From assembly GCA_035566015.1 (NCBI GenBank), contig DATMRS010000007.1:1-64000 (forward strand): a DNA stretch of 64,000 nt, read 5' to 3'. Under the pieces are notes generated by a model, which worked only from the letters and a program-made list of their open reading frames with translations, was not told the origin of the DNA and ran no database searches. Below, piece after piece: positions 1 through 8,972 of this stretch. The position numbers and the translations under genes are program-made. This DNA comes from DATMRS01 sp035566015. Lineage in GTDB: Bacteria > Pseudomonadota > Alphaproteobacteria > Sphingomonadales > Sphingomonadaceae. The stretch's first letter is position 1; each line of letters starts with the position of its first letter.

Positions 1-125
1 AGAAGGTCGCCGCGCTCCATCTCGAGAAGCTCGGCGTCAAACTCACCACCCTCACCGACAAACAGGCCGCCTATATCGGCGTCCCCAAACAAGGCCCCTT
101 CAAACCAGACCATTACCGCTATTGA
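1..125 (+). CDS. ahcY: S-adenosylhomocysteine hydrolase, C-terminal end (5' cut by window)
   Basis: Only the last 40 codons are present, read in frame from base 3 to the TGA at 123-125. The peptide ends KPDHYRY, the C-terminal signature of adenosylhomocysteinase, whose Lys and Tyr complete the NAD site of the neighbouring subunit in the tetramer. The enzyme splits S-adenosylhomocysteine into adenosine and homocysteine in the cytosol and so relieves inhibition of methyltransferases. An adenosine kinase follows about 120 bp downstream on the same strand, a metabolically sensible pairing because it removes the adenosine product. Confidence 0.93.
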   Translation, partial: KVAALHLEKLGVKLTTLTDKQAAYIGVPKQGPFKPDHYRY

Positions 126-160
126 AACAGTAAGGCGCGCACCTCACCGCAAATCCTCAC

Positions 161-188
161 CGTCGTCCCCGCCCGCGCGGGGATGACG
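161..188. repeat. short REP-like palindrome
   Basis: Twelve-base arms 161-172 and 177-188 are inverted with one mismatch around a 4-base centre. The arm core (CGTC, A/G, TCCCCGC) resembles the arms of the larger inverted repeat at 47112-47205. It lies between the ahcY stop and the adenosine kinase start and could act as a transcript-stabilising or attenuating hairpin. There is no T-run, so it is not a standard terminator. Confidence 0.5.
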
Positions 189-242
189 TCGGAAGACATG
201 AGCCGTAAGAACCTCCATCACGAAAAACCAAAGGACAGGCGA

Positions 243-1241
243 ATGGCGAATTCCGCTATCGAGATATTGGGCATCGGCAATGCGATCGTCGATGTCATCG
301 CGCAGGCGGACGACGCCTTTCTTGCCCGTCATGGCATGAGCAAGGCCGCCATGGCGCTCGTCGACGAGGCTCAGGCCAATACTCTCTATGCCGCGATGGG
401 ACCGGGGATCGAAGCTTCCGGCGGTTCAGCCGCCAACACGATCGCGGGCGCCGCTTCCTTTGGCGCGCGCACCGCTTTCATCGGCAAGGTGCGCGACGAC
501 GAACTGGGCGGAATCTTCGCCCACGACCTGCGCGCGCTCGGCGTGCGGTTCGAGACGCCGGCGGCGACCCACGGTCCTTCCACCGCCCGCTGCCTGATCC
601 TCGTCACCCACGACGCGCAGCGCACGATGAACACCTATCTGGGCGCCTGCACCGAACTCACCCCCGCCGACATCGACGAAACTTTGGTGGCGGCGGCGGA
701 CATCACCTATCTAGAAGGCTATCTGTTCGATCCGCCGCTCGCCAAGGAAGCCTTCCGCAAGGCCGCGACGATCGCGCGCGGCGCCGGCCGGCGCGTGGCG
801 CTGACGCTTTCCGACAGCTTCTGCGTGCATCGCTATCGCGACGAGTTCCGCGCACTGATCGCCGAGCATGTCGACATCCTCCTCGCCAACGAGGCAGAGA
901 TCGGCGCGCTTTACGAAACGTCGGACATAGAGGCCGCCGCGCGCGATCTCGCGACGCAGGTCCGGCTGGCCGCGATCACGCGAGGACCGGCGGGTTCGAT
1001 GCTGCTCCGGGGTGACGAGCGCGTCGACGTGGCCGCCGCGCCGATCGACGAAGTGGTGGACACTACCGGTGCGGGCGATCTCTACGCTTCGGGCCTTCTC
1101 TTCGGCCTCGCCCGGGGGCTGCCGCTCGCCGAATGCGGCCGGCTGGGCAGCCTCGCCGCGCGCGAGATCATCAGCCATTTCGGCGCCCGTCCCCTCCTAT
1201 CCCTCGCGGAACTCGCCGAGGCCGAACGCCAGGACGCCTGA
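243..1241 (+). CDS. adenosine kinase, PfkB (ribokinase-like) family
   Basis: A 332-residue PfkB sugar kinase. The N-terminus carries the sugar-binding start ILGIGNAIVDVIA, a Gly-rich GGSAANT stretch follows at about 60-66, and the C-terminal signature DTTGAGD is at 273-279 with D279 as catalytic base. It most likely phosphorylates adenosine to AMP; the neighbour ahcY, whose product is adenosine, supports this. The ATG at 243 is preceded by AGGACAGG at suitable spacing and matches the family N-terminus, so an in-frame ATG at 183 is not needed. Ribokinase or inosine kinase activity cannot be excluded by sequence alone. Confidence 0.85.
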   Translation: MANSAIEILGIGNAIVDVIAQADDAFLARHGMSKAAMALVDEAQANTLYAAMGPGIEASGGSAANTIAGAASFGARTAFIGKVRDDELGGIFAHDLRALGVRFETPAATHGPSTARCLILVTHDAQRTMNTYLGACTELTPADIDETLVAAADITYLEGYLFDPPLAKEAFRKAATIARGAGRRVALTLSDSFCVHRYRDEFRALIAEHVDILLANEAEIGALYETSDIEAAARDLATQVRLAAITRGPAGSMLLRGDERVDVAAAPIDEVVDTTGAGDLYASGLLFGLARGLPLAECGRLGSLAAREIISHFGARPLLSLAELAEAERQDA

Positions 1242-1264
1242 GGTCACAACAGGCGCGCGCGCCT

Positions 1265-2632
1265 TCAGCCCAGTTCGGCCCGCCGCGAGACGATATAGGT
1301 TTCGTTGTTGAACCAAAGGCCACCATGCTTGCGCAGCACCGCCTTGGTCGCCTCGACATAGGTTGAATCGCGCATCGCCTGGGCGAGGCGTTCGTCGTCG
1401 ATCTGCGCGACATAGCTCGCGGCATTCCACGCGGCGATCAGCGTCGAGGAACCAATCTCCGCCTTGGGATCGATCTCGGTCGAAAGCGTACGGATCGGAT
1501 AGCGGAAAAGCGATTCCTCGTCGGACAGATTGTGGAATCGATAATGACGCGCGCCCCCGCCCAGCGCATGGCGCACCTCGCGCATCAGTATGTCGCGCTT
1601 GATGACGAAGGGTGCCTCGCCCGGCCAGAGCGACCGGACGATCTCCATCCCCGGATCATCGCCATAGGCGTGGACACCCATCAACCGGCCGTTCGCCCGC
1701 AGCGCGCGCACCATCGGCGCGACGATCCGCCGTGCCTTGAACGCCAGCGGCGCCCGCGCGCTATAGGGCTGCGACAGCAGGACAAAGTCGAAATCGGCGC
1801 GCGCCAGTCCGCGGCGCGGCAAGACCGAATCGAGCGCGAACTGGTTGTCGCGGCGATAGAGGACGAGAACGGCGGGCGTCTTGTGCAGCGGATGCCCGCT
1901 CCGCGCACTCACCTCCACCTGCCAATTCTGCTCCAGAAAAGGCTGCAGGCCGGCGATCGCTTCCTCGAAATCGCCGGCTGTCGTCCCCTCCAGCGCCATT
2001 TCGCGCCAGACCATCGCGCTGGCGGCGACAGGCGAGGCCGGCTTGAGCCAGGGCGCGTCGACATAGGGCAGGTTAGTGACGACCAGCACCGTTGCCGGAT
2101 GTTCCTGAAAGCGATCGGGCATCTTCTCCAGCATCAACCGGACATTCTCGATGCTGATCTCCTTCGCGACCACATAGAAAGGCAGCCAGGGATAGCGTTT
2201 GTGCGCGCCGCGCAGGAGGCGGGCCAGCGCCGTGCCGTCCCCGGCGCCGCCGTCGAAAAGGCGGATCGCGGGCGGCTCCGGCTGCGCGAAGGTCAATTGC
2301 TGAAGCGCACGGTCGGCGACGAGTTGCTTTTCCGCCGACGTATTGACGAACATAAGATATTTCTGGCGGTTGTCGTAGAAGCGGAAGACCTGTTCGGGCC
2401 GCACCGCGTCGCCATAGATGGCCGATCGCAGCCGGGCCGCCGTCGGGCCGCCCTGCTCAGCGATGAACTGGTGGACGCGATCGACCGTCTGGACCGTCAC
2501 CCGCCCCCCCTGTTGGAGCCGGCTGACGAACTTGCCGTCGTTTACCGCCTGCCGCCCGAAGGTCGTCTGCGCTATCTTGAGGCGTCGACATGCCTCCTCG
2601 ATCTGCGCCAGCAGCGTTGCCGCGTCCGTCAT
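1265..2632 (-). CDS. HTH-like N-terminus plus class I methyltransferase-like protein
   Basis: 455 residues from the ATG at 2632. Residues about 20-60 look like a small helix-turn-helix region (TFGRQAVNDGKFVSRLQQGG). A Rossmann SAM-binding motif is at 125-134 (LFDGGAGDGT), and TNLPY at 186-190 resembles the NPPY-type motif of amino- or carboxylate-directed methyltransferases. A long C-terminal half follows. I know proteins like this in sphingomonads only as hypothetical or SAM-dependent methyltransferases; the substrate is unknown. It is convergent with the adenosine kinase (23 bp between stops). Closeness to the methyl-cycle genes may be coincidence. Confidence 0.6.
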   Translation of the reverse strand: MTDAATLLAQIEEACRRLKIAQTTFGRQAVNDGKFVSRLQQGGRVTVQTVDRVHQFIAEQGGPTAARLRSAIYGDAVRPEQVFRFYDNRQKYLMFVNTSAEKQLVADRALQQLTFAQPEPPAIRLFDGGAGDGTALARLLRGAHKRYPWLPFYVVAKEISIENVRLMLEKMPDRFQEHPATVLVVTNLPYVDAPWLKPASPVAASAMVWREMALEGTTAGDFEEAIAGLQPFLEQNWQVEVSARSGHPLHKTPAVLVLYRRDNQFALDSVLPRRGLARADFDFVLLSQPYSARAPLAFKARRIVAPMVRALRANGRLMGVHAYGDDPGMEIVRSLWPGEAPFVIKRDILMREVRHALGGGARHYRFHNLSDEESLFRYPIRTLSTEIDPKAEIGSSTLIAAWNAASYVAQIDDERLAQAMRDSTYVEATKAVLRKHGGLWFNNETYIVSRRAELG

Positions 2633-2822
2633 GGGTGCGGCCGGAAGTGTTGTCGAAGCGTGCCGCCGACCGACTGTTTCAGAGCCCGACCTATACCCGT
2701 GGCGCTGTGCATCCTCTCCCGTCCCGCACGATCTCCATCCGATCAGGCATGGCATGCGGATGGCGCGGCCGCTTACCCCCGCCGGAAATTGCGCATGCCT
2801 TACCCGGTAGGGGCGGCAGGTT

Positions 2823-3767
2823 TCAGAAGCCTACGGCGTCCCCGCCCTTCAACGCAAGCAGCGTGCGAGCTTCGGCGGGGCTGGCGATCTGGAGCCCGAG
2901 TTGCTCAAGGATCGCGCGGATCATCCGTACCTGCTCCGCATTGCTGCGCGCCAGCATTCCGGGTCCGATATACAGGCTGTCCTCCAGCCCGACGCGAACA
3001 TTGCCGCCCGCCAGCGCGCTTTGCAGGCAGAAGCTCATCTGATTCCGGCCCGCCGCGAAGGCGGAGAAGAGATAGTCGTCGCCGAACAGGCTGTCGGCGA
3101 TCGTCACCATGTGGGACAGGTTGCGCGGATCAGCGCCGATCCCGCCGAGAATGCCGAAAACGCCCTGAACCAGGAAAGGCGGCTCGATCAGCTTCCGGTC
3201 TGCGAAATGCGCCAGCGTGTAGAGATGGCCGATATCATAGCATTCGAACTCGAAGCGCGTGCCGAAGCCCTGCCCGATCTCCCGCATGATCCGCTCGATG
3301 AAGCCATTGTCATTATACATGATGCGGTCGCGGGCGTTCTCGACATAGGGCTGTTCCCACGGATGCCGCCATTCTTTCACGCGCGCGGCGGCCGCGCTGA
3401 AATCGAAGATCAGCGGCCCCATATTGAGCGAGCAAAGCTCGGGCTTCGCGGCCTTGGCGCCTTCCAGCCGGTCGTCAAGCGACATCGTCGCGCTGCCGCC
3501 GGTGGAGATGTTAATGATCGCATCGGTGGCCTGCTTGATACGCGGCAGAAAGGCCATGAAGTCCGCCGCCGCCGGACTAGGACTGCCGTCCGCCGGATTG
3601 CGCGCGTGAAGGTGAAGGATCGACGCACCCGCCTCGGCCGCCTCGATCGCGGCCTCGGCGATCTCGTCGGGGGTAACGGGCAGGTGGGGCGACATGGACG
3701 GCGTGTGGATCGATCCGGTGGGCGCGCAGGTGATGATGACCTTACGGTCCTTGCCTTGTCGCCTCAT
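2823..3767 (-). CDS. beta-keto acid cleavage enzyme (BKACE/DUF849 family)
   Basis: About 314 residues with the family N-terminus KVIITCAPTGSIHTP and the zinc-binding HLHAR motif (H52, H54). BKACE enzymes, such as 3-keto-5-aminohexanoate cleavage enzyme, condense a beta-keto acid with acetyl-CoA to give acetoacetate and a new acyl-CoA. The stop codon of the upstream aldehyde dehydrogenase (3771-3769) is one base before the ATG at 3767, so the pair is translationally coupled and probably sequential in one pathway. A second in-frame ATG at 3791 would overlap the dehydrogenase. The real substrate is not readable from the sequence; DUF849 covers many keto acids. Confidence 0.88.
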   Translation of the reverse strand: MRRQGKDRKVIITCAPTGSIHTPSMSPHLPVTPDEIAEAAIEAAEAGASILHLHARNPADGSPSPAAADFMAFLPRIKQATDAIINISTGGSATMSLDDRLEGAKAAKPELCSLNMGPLIFDFSAAAARVKEWRHPWEQPYVENARDRIMYNDNGFIERIMREIGQGFGTRFEFECYDIGHLYTLAHFADRKLIEPPFLVQGVFGILGGIGADPRNLSHMVTIADSLFGDDYLFSAFAAGRNQMSFCLQSALAGGNVRVGLEDSLYIGPGMLARSNAEQVRMIRAILEQLGLQIASPAEARTLLALKGGDAVGF

Positions 3768-3768
3768 C

Positions 3769-5244
3769 TCAATAACCCGCCTCGCAGACATATTTGAGGT
3801 TCAGATATTCGTCGATGCCGTGCCGCGATCCCTCACGGCCCAGGCCGGACAGCTTCACTCCGCCGAAGGGCGCTACGGGCGTGGAAATCAGGCCGGTATT
3901 GACGCCCACCATCCCGCTTTCGAGATCGCGGGTCGCGCGCGCGACCGTCGTGCGGCTGGTCGAGCAGACATAAGCAGCAAGGCCGAACGGCGTGTCGTTC
4001 GCCAGTCCGATCCCCTCATCCACCGTGTCGAAGGCGATCACGGCGGCGAGCGGACCGAATGTCTCCTCGCGCGTGAGCAGCGCATCCTGCCGCACCCCGG
4101 CGAGCAGCGTCGGCGGCGTCAGCCGGCCAGGCTCCGCGCGGCCGCCGGCAAGGACCTCCGCGCCGCCCGCGACGGCGTCGTCGAAATGCTCGACGACCTT
4201 CTCGACGGCGGCCTCGTTGATTAACGGACCGATGTCCGTAACGGGATCGAAGCCGTCGCCCAGCTTCAGCGCCTTTACCCGATCGGCAAAGGCTGCGACG
4301 AAGCGATCGTGGATGCCGCGCTGCGCATAGATGCGGTTAGCCGCGATGCAACTCTGCCCGCTGTTGCGGAACTTGGCGACCAGCGCCGTCTCCACCGCGA
4401 CGTCCAGATCGGCATCGTCGAAGATCACCAGCGGCGCGTTGCCCCCCAGTTCCAGCGACAGCCGCTTGATCGACGGCGCGGAGGCGGCCATCAATTGCGC
4501 GCCGATCTCGGTTGATCCCGTGAAGCTGATCTTGCGGACCAGCGAGGAACGAGTGACGATATCGCCGATCGTCCCGGCCTTCCCCGTCACGACGCTGAAC
4601 ACGCCGGCGGGAATGCCCGCCTCCTCGCCCAGCACCGCGAGCGCCAGCGCCGACAGTGGAGTGAGTTGCGCAGGCTTGGCGACGATCGTGCAGCCTGCGG
4701 CCAAGGCGGGGGCCACCTTGCGCGTCAGCATCGCCAGCGGGAAGTTCCAGGGCGTGATCGCGACACAGACGCCAACGGGCTCGCGCTCCGCACGCAACTG
4801 GCGGCCCGCGACATTGGCCGGAATGATCTCCCCCAGCACGCGGCGCGCTTCCTCGGCATAAAATTCGACGAAGCCCTTGGCGTAGTCGACCTCGCCCAGC
4901 GCCTCCTTGAGCGGCTTGCCGTTTTCGAGCGTGATGAGGCGCGCCAAATCCTCGCGATTCCGGTCGATCAGTTCAAGCCAGCGGCGAAGCACCGCACCGC
5001 GTACATGCGCGGGTTCGCGCGCCCAGCGCGGGAAAGCGTCGCCCGCCGCCGCGAGCGCCTGTTCGATGCGCGCGCTTTCCAACGACGGAATCGAGCCGAT
5101 CTCGGTATCGGTATAGGGGTCATGCACGACGATTGCACCGCCGTCGGCCGCGTTCAGCCACTTTCCCGCGACATAGGCTTCCGAACGCAAAAGGCCCGCA
5201 TTGGTGATGCCCGAACGGCGCTGCGCGTTGAAATTTGTGGCCAC
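3769..5244 (-). CDS. NAD(P)-dependent succinate-semialdehyde-type aldehyde dehydrogenase
   Basis: 491 residues, full length for the ALDH superfamily. Visible catalytic residues are N167 in TPWNF, E265 in LELGG and C299 in GQSCIAANR; the FTGST cofactor motif starts at 241. Overall wording (ITLENGKPLKEA, PFGGVKLSGLGREG) matches the GabD/succinate-semialdehyde group. It oxidises an aldehyde to a carboxylate in the cytosol. It is coupled to the BKACE gene just downstream, which suggests oxidation of a semialdehyde made in the same route. Assignment to succinate semialdehyde specifically is family-level inference. Confidence 0.88.
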   Translation of the reverse strand: MATNFNAQRRSGITNAGLLRSEAYVAGKWLNAADGGAIVVHDPYTDTEIGSIPSLESARIEQALAAAGDAFPRWAREPAHVRGAVLRRWLELIDRNREDLARLITLENGKPLKEALGEVDYAKGFVEFYAEEARRVLGEIIPANVAGRQLRAEREPVGVCVAITPWNFPLAMLTRKVAPALAAGCTIVAKPAQLTPLSALALAVLGEEAGIPAGVFSVVTGKAGTIGDIVTRSSLVRKISFTGSTEIGAQLMAASAPSIKRLSLELGGNAPLVIFDDADLDVAVETALVAKFRNSGQSCIAANRIYAQRGIHDRFVAAFADRVKALKLGDGFDPVTDIGPLINEAAVEKVVEHFDDAVAGGAEVLAGGRAEPGRLTPPTLLAGVRQDALLTREETFGPLAAVIAFDTVDEGIGLANDTPFGLAAYVCSTSRTTVARATRDLESGMVGVNTGLISTPVAPFGGVKLSGLGREGSRHGIDEYLNLKYVCEAGY

Positions 5245-5363
5245 CTTCTACTCCGCAACGGATAGTCCCGGAACCGCAACGCACGGGAAGCGCCGGACGC
5301 GCCAAATCTGGCAGGTGATCGCCCGCATCGCTTCGCTGGCCCGGCAGGGAAGATTGAAGGAAA

Positions 5364-5398
5364 CGGAAAAAGCGGGCGTACGCTATCGCGCGCCCGCT
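5364..5398 (-). terminator. rho-independent terminator overlapping the SDR 3' end
   Basis: Arms 5371-5378 and 5391-5398 form a perfect 8-bp GC-rich stem (AGCGGGCG/CGCCCGCT). On the minus strand it is followed by TTTT (5370-5367) and another short T-run. The stem begins inside the last codons of the SDR ending at 5383, so it would end the minus-strand unit just as translation stops. Confidence 0.7.
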
Positions 5399-6129
5399 AC
5401 CGCGATATTGGCGCCCGATACATAGGAGGCGGCGTCCGACACGAGGAACATCACCGCCTCCGCCACCTCGCCGGGCTCGCCAGCGCGCCGGAGGGGAAGG
5501 CCGCTCGCGATCCTTTCCAGCTTGCCGGGCACATGGATGTCGGTCGCGATCGGGCCGGGCGAGACGATATTGACGCGCACGCCCACCGGGCCGACCTCGC
5601 GGGCAAGGCCCGCCCCGAAACTGTCGACGCCCCCCTTCGACGCCGCATACCAGACATGCTCGCCGGGCGATCCATAGAGCGCGGCGCGCGAAGAAATAAG
5701 CACGATCGAGCCGCCCTGCCCGCCACGGTCAGTCGCCATGCGACGCACCGCCTCGCGCGCGCAGAGCATCGCCCCGGTCAGGTTCACCGCGACCACATCT
5801 GCAATCGTCTCGTCGGACGCCTCCAGCAAGCTCGAGGAAGGGCCGGTAATTCCGCCATTATAGACGAACGCCGCGAGTCGTCCCATCCGATCGGAGGCCG
5901 CGAAGAGCCGCGCAATGTCCTCGGCGCGCGACGTATCGGCCCGTAGCGCTTCGGCTTCGCCACCGATTTTTTGGATGCGCGCCACCACGTTGCTGGCCCG
6001 CTCCGCCCGGCCTGCATAGGTGAGGAGAACCCGATAGCCGGCGCGCGCGGCGGCGGTCGCGATCGCCTCACCAATGCCCCGGCTGCCCCCCGTCACGATC
6101 AGGACGGGCGTGTCGCCTTCTGCCTGCAT
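5383..6129 (-). CDS. SDR family oxidoreductase
   Basis: 248 residues from the ATG at 6129, chosen because AGGGGAGG sits 6 bases upstream; an ATG at 6150 would overlap the preceding gene. The Rossmann motif TGGSRGIG is at 13-20 and the catalytic YxxxK reads YAASK. The usual NNAG is replaced by YNGG, a mild variation. Classical SDRs reduce or oxidise small alcohols/ketones with NAD(P)H. It lies 17 bp after the NHL propeller gene, so probably shares a transcript with it and perhaps the sulfatase. The substrate is unknown. Confidence 0.85.
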   Translation of the reverse strand: MQAEGDTPVLIVTGGSRGIGEAIATAAARAGYRVLLTYAGRAERASNVVARIQKIGGEAEALRADTSRAEDIARLFAASDRMGRLAAFVYNGGITGPSSSLLEASDETIADVVAVNLTGAMLCAREAVRRMATDRGGQGGSIVLISSRAALYGSPGEHVWYAASKGGVDSFGAGLAREVGPVGVRVNIVSPGPIATDIHVPGKLERIASGLPLRRAGEPGEVAEAVMFLVSDAASYVSGANIAVAGAR

Positions 6130-6146
6130 GGTCGCCTCCCCTCGCG

Positions 6147-7166
6147 TCATCCGACGCGCGCGAATTTCTGGATCTGATGATTGCGGCATTCGTCCCACGA
6201 CAGGCGCTTGGCGCGCGCGCCGAACGTGCCCGAGACTTCGCTGACATACAGATTGCCGCGCGAATCCAGCGCAAGACCATGTGGCGCGATGAAATTGCCG
6301 GGCGCGCCGCGATTGTGCGAATCATCGCCCCAGCGCGCCACGATCTTGCCGTCGCGACGATAGACAGTGACGCGACCGGGCTGGTCATGATCGGCATAGC
6401 CGTGGACGAACGATCCCTGCCCCGTTTCCACGGGCCGCCATAATTCGGTGACGTAAATCAGCCCTTCCTTGTCGACCACCGCATGGGTGGGCCGCAACAC
6501 GTCGGTCCACATATAGAGGAAGCGGCCGCCGCGATCGAAAAACTGCAGACGATCGTTCTCGCGGTCGCAGACGATCACATTCTCGTCATTGTCGAGCGCA
6601 ATGCCGTGCGGGAGGTGGAACTGGCCCGGCCCGGTGCCGACATCGCCCCAGGAGTTCAGCAGGACACCGTCAGTTGAGAAATGGTGGACGCGGGCGTTGC
6701 CATAGCCATCGCATACGAAAATGTCGCCGTTGCGCGCGATAGCGGTGTTGCAGCAGCTATTGAAGGGTCCGGCCGATCTCTCCACCGTTTCATTATGGTG
6801 GATCCTGGCGGGGCCTTTGAAGCCATAGCCGGTATCGGAGACGACGCCCGGCGTCCCCAGCATTTTCTTCAGATTACCTTCGAGATCGAAGATGCGGATG
6901 ACGCTGTCGCCGTTGTCGGTGCAATAGACCAGGTCGTCGGCAATCGTGATGCCGTGGGCGATCTTGAACAGGCCGTCGCCCCATTTGTCGAGGAACGCCC
7001 CATCCTCGCGATAGACGCTTACCCGATCGCCGCGCCTCGTATGAAGATAGACGCGATCCTGTGAATCGCACGCCACCGCCGCGACGTCCTCATGACTATA
7101 TTCGTCGCCCGGCGGGCATTGCTCCCAATCGGGAACGACCTCGAAACGAACCGATTCAATCGCCAT
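6147..7166 (-). CDS. NHL-repeat beta-propeller protein
   Basis: 339 residues from the ATG at 7166, with AGGAG 8 bases upstream. Repeated blades of the form PHGIALDNDENVIVCDREN and PHGLALDSRGNLYVSE spread over the length mark an NHL six-bladed propeller, similar to peptidyl-hydroxyglycine lyase and related proteins. Two adjacent Cys (NSCCNTA, about residue 140) are notable. There is no signal peptide or membrane segment, so it appears cytosolic. Such proteins can be lyases or lactonases or only binding scaffolds; the catalytic role is not clear. It sits between the sulfatase and an SDR, in the same orientation. Confidence 0.78.
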   Translation of the reverse strand: MAIESVRFEVVPDWEQCPPGDEYSHEDVAAVACDSQDRVYLHTRRGDRVSVYREDGAFLDKWGDGLFKIAHGITIADDLVYCTDNGDSVIRIFDLEGNLKKMLGTPGVVSDTGYGFKGPARIHHNETVERSAGPFNSCCNTAIARNGDIFVCDGYGNARVHHFSTDGVLLNSWGDVGTGPGQFHLPHGIALDNDENVIVCDRENDRLQFFDRGGRFLYMWTDVLRPTHAVVDKEGLIYVTELWRPVETGQGSFVHGYADHDQPGRVTVYRRDGKIVARWGDDSHNRGAPGNFIAPHGLALDSRGNLYVSEVSGTFGARAKRLSWDECRNHQIQKFARVG

Positions 7167-7274
7167 CCGCGCGCTCCTGCTCCAACCGGCGCACCGTGCA
7201 ACCGCCCACGCCGGAGCGCTTGACCCGGACGGTAATCGCACATGCCCCGCGCGGCAGCGAGAGCGAAGCCGCCG

Positions 7275-8714
7275 CTAGTCGATCGAGAGGGTACGCGTCT
7301 TGGTGATGCCGAAATGGTCGGCAAGATCGTGACCGGTGAAGCCGCCGGTTGAGGCTTCGGGGTCGAGCGGCAGCATCTTCGCGTCCCATGCCTGATATTG
7401 GGCGAGGAGGCGCTGATAGATTTCAGGATGGCGGTCCTTGAGGTTGGCGCGTTCCAGCGGATCGTCGACGACGTTGAACAGGAATCGGTTGTCAAGGATC
7501 TTGAGATATTTCCAGTCGCCGTCGCGGCACGCCTCCTGCGACAGGTTGAGATAGCGCCAGCACAATGTGCGAGGCTTCGGCGCGGCGCCGGCGAGCAGCG
7601 TGTCGCGCAGATCGATGCCGTCGGGCGGATAGGCCGGATCGGGCGCGCCGCCGGCGATCGCCAACAAGGTGGGCAGCCAATCCATCGAGATCATCACCTG
7701 TTCGCTCACCGCATCCGCCGGCACATGGCCGGCCCAGCGGATGATCGCCGGGATACGCAGGCCGCCTTCGAGCAGTTCGGTCTTCTTGCCGGTAAAGGGC
7801 CAGGTGTTGGCGTAACGCTCGCCGCCATTGTCGCTCGTGAAGATGACGATCGTATCGTCGGCAATGCCGAGATCGGCGAGCGCCTTGGTGATGCGGCCGA
7901 TCTGCATGTCCATGCGCGTGACCATCTCGGCATAGGTCTTTTGCGAGCCACCATCGGTATCGTAAACCGCGAAGGGATTCTTGCTGGCGGCGAGCCGGCG
8001 CGATTCGGCTTCGTCCTCCGGACCCTCCCAAGGCCAATGCGGCGCGTTGAAATGGACGCTGAGGAAGAAGGGCTGGCGTTTCGCCGCATATCGCCCGATC
8101 ACCTCCAGCGCATGCTGGCCGATGAGATCGGTGAGATAGCCCGGTTCCTCGATTTCGCGATCATCGTCCCACAGGTCGTGCTTGCCGATGAAGCTGTGGC
8201 TGAAATAATCGAGGCCGCCGCCGCGAAAGCCCCAGAAATGATCATAGCCACTCTTGAGCGGCCCATATTTGGGCAGCGCCCCCATATGCCATTTGCCGAT
8301 CAGCGCGGTGCCGTAGCCCACCTTCCGCAGCAGCGAGGGCAAGGTGGGATGTGAGGGCGGCAGGCCGACATCACGCACTCCCAGCGGCTCTTCCAGTCCG
8401 ATTGGCAGGCGGTTCTGATAACGACCGGTGATGAGACCGACGCGCGTCGCCGAGCAGACTGCCGAATTGGCATAGGCTTGCGTGAAGCGCAGCCCCTGTT
8501 TCGCCAGCGCATCGATGGCAGGCGTCTCATAATCCGGTCGGCCGTAGCAACTGACGTCGGCATAGCCAAGATCATCGGCCATGATGAAGATGATGTTCGG
8601 CGACGAGGCCGACGCCTTCCGCGCCGCAAAGGCCGCCGGCGCGATCATGCTCGCGCCCGTGATCCCGGCGGCCGAGGCGAGCAGCTCCCGGCGTGTGATG
8701 GTGCGATCCGTCAT
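7275..8714 (-). CDS. Tat-exported sulfatase (arylsulfatase A-like)
   Basis: 479 residues. The N-terminus has a twin-arginine signal (TRRELLASAAG, cleavage near AAFA at about 30). The sulfatase core begins NIIFIMADDLGYADVSCYG, giving the metal-binding Asp pair at 47-48. The formylglycine site CSATR at 87-91 fits the C-x-[PA]-x-R consensus, and FTSDNGGE supplies the later metal site. It hydrolyses a sulfate ester in the periplasm after formylglycine maturation; no maturase gene is visible here. The promoter side faces the TonB receptor at 9052 across a region with two putative LacI-type operators, so the two are probably co-regulated. Confidence 0.92.
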   Translation of the reverse strand: MTDRTITRRELLASAAGITGASMIAPAAFAARKASASSPNIIFIMADDLGYADVSCYGRPDYETPAIDALAKQGLRFTQAYANSAVCSATRVGLITGRYQNRLPIGLEEPLGVRDVGLPPSHPTLPSLLRKVGYGTALIGKWHMGALPKYGPLKSGYDHFWGFRGGGLDYFSHSFIGKHDLWDDDREIEEPGYLTDLIGQHALEVIGRYAAKRQPFFLSVHFNAPHWPWEGPEDEAESRRLAASKNPFAVYDTDGGSQKTYAEMVTRMDMQIGRITKALADLGIADDTIVIFTSDNGGERYANTWPFTGKKTELLEGGLRIPAIIRWAGHVPADAVSEQVMISMDWLPTLLAIAGGAPDPAYPPDGIDLRDTLLAGAAPKPRTLCWRYLNLSQEACRDGDWKYLKILDNRFLFNVVDDPLERANLKDRHPEIYQRLLAQYQAWDAKMLPLDPEASTGGFTGHDLADHFGITKTRTLSID

Positions 8715-8825
8715 ATCCCCCCTTTTTTGCGTTGTGATTCCAATCGATGCGCAACGCTAAGCCGAAAGCGCGCTTTTTCAATCTCCTGACGAAGACAGCA
8801 CCCTCGAACGATATCATCGCAAGGA

Positions 8826-8841
8826 ATGGTATCGATATCAT
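8826..8841. promoter_or_regulatory. putative LacI-family operator 1
   Basis: ATGGTATCGATATCAT is a 16-bp near-perfect palindrome with the central CG typical of LacI/GntR-type operators. It matches operator 2 at 15 of 16 positions. It is 112 bp upstream of the sulfatase ATG. The regulator is presumed to be the LacI protein at 15803-16897. Confidence 0.6.
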
Positions 8842-8972
8842 ACAAGCTCATCGATCAAGAGGACGGAAGGCGGCCAATTCCATCACCCACATTCAGCATA
8901 ATCAACTCTCCCTGTGCTATGGCGCGGATTTTGGGGCATGAAACAGCCCGTGCTGGACGGGCAGATCGAGCT

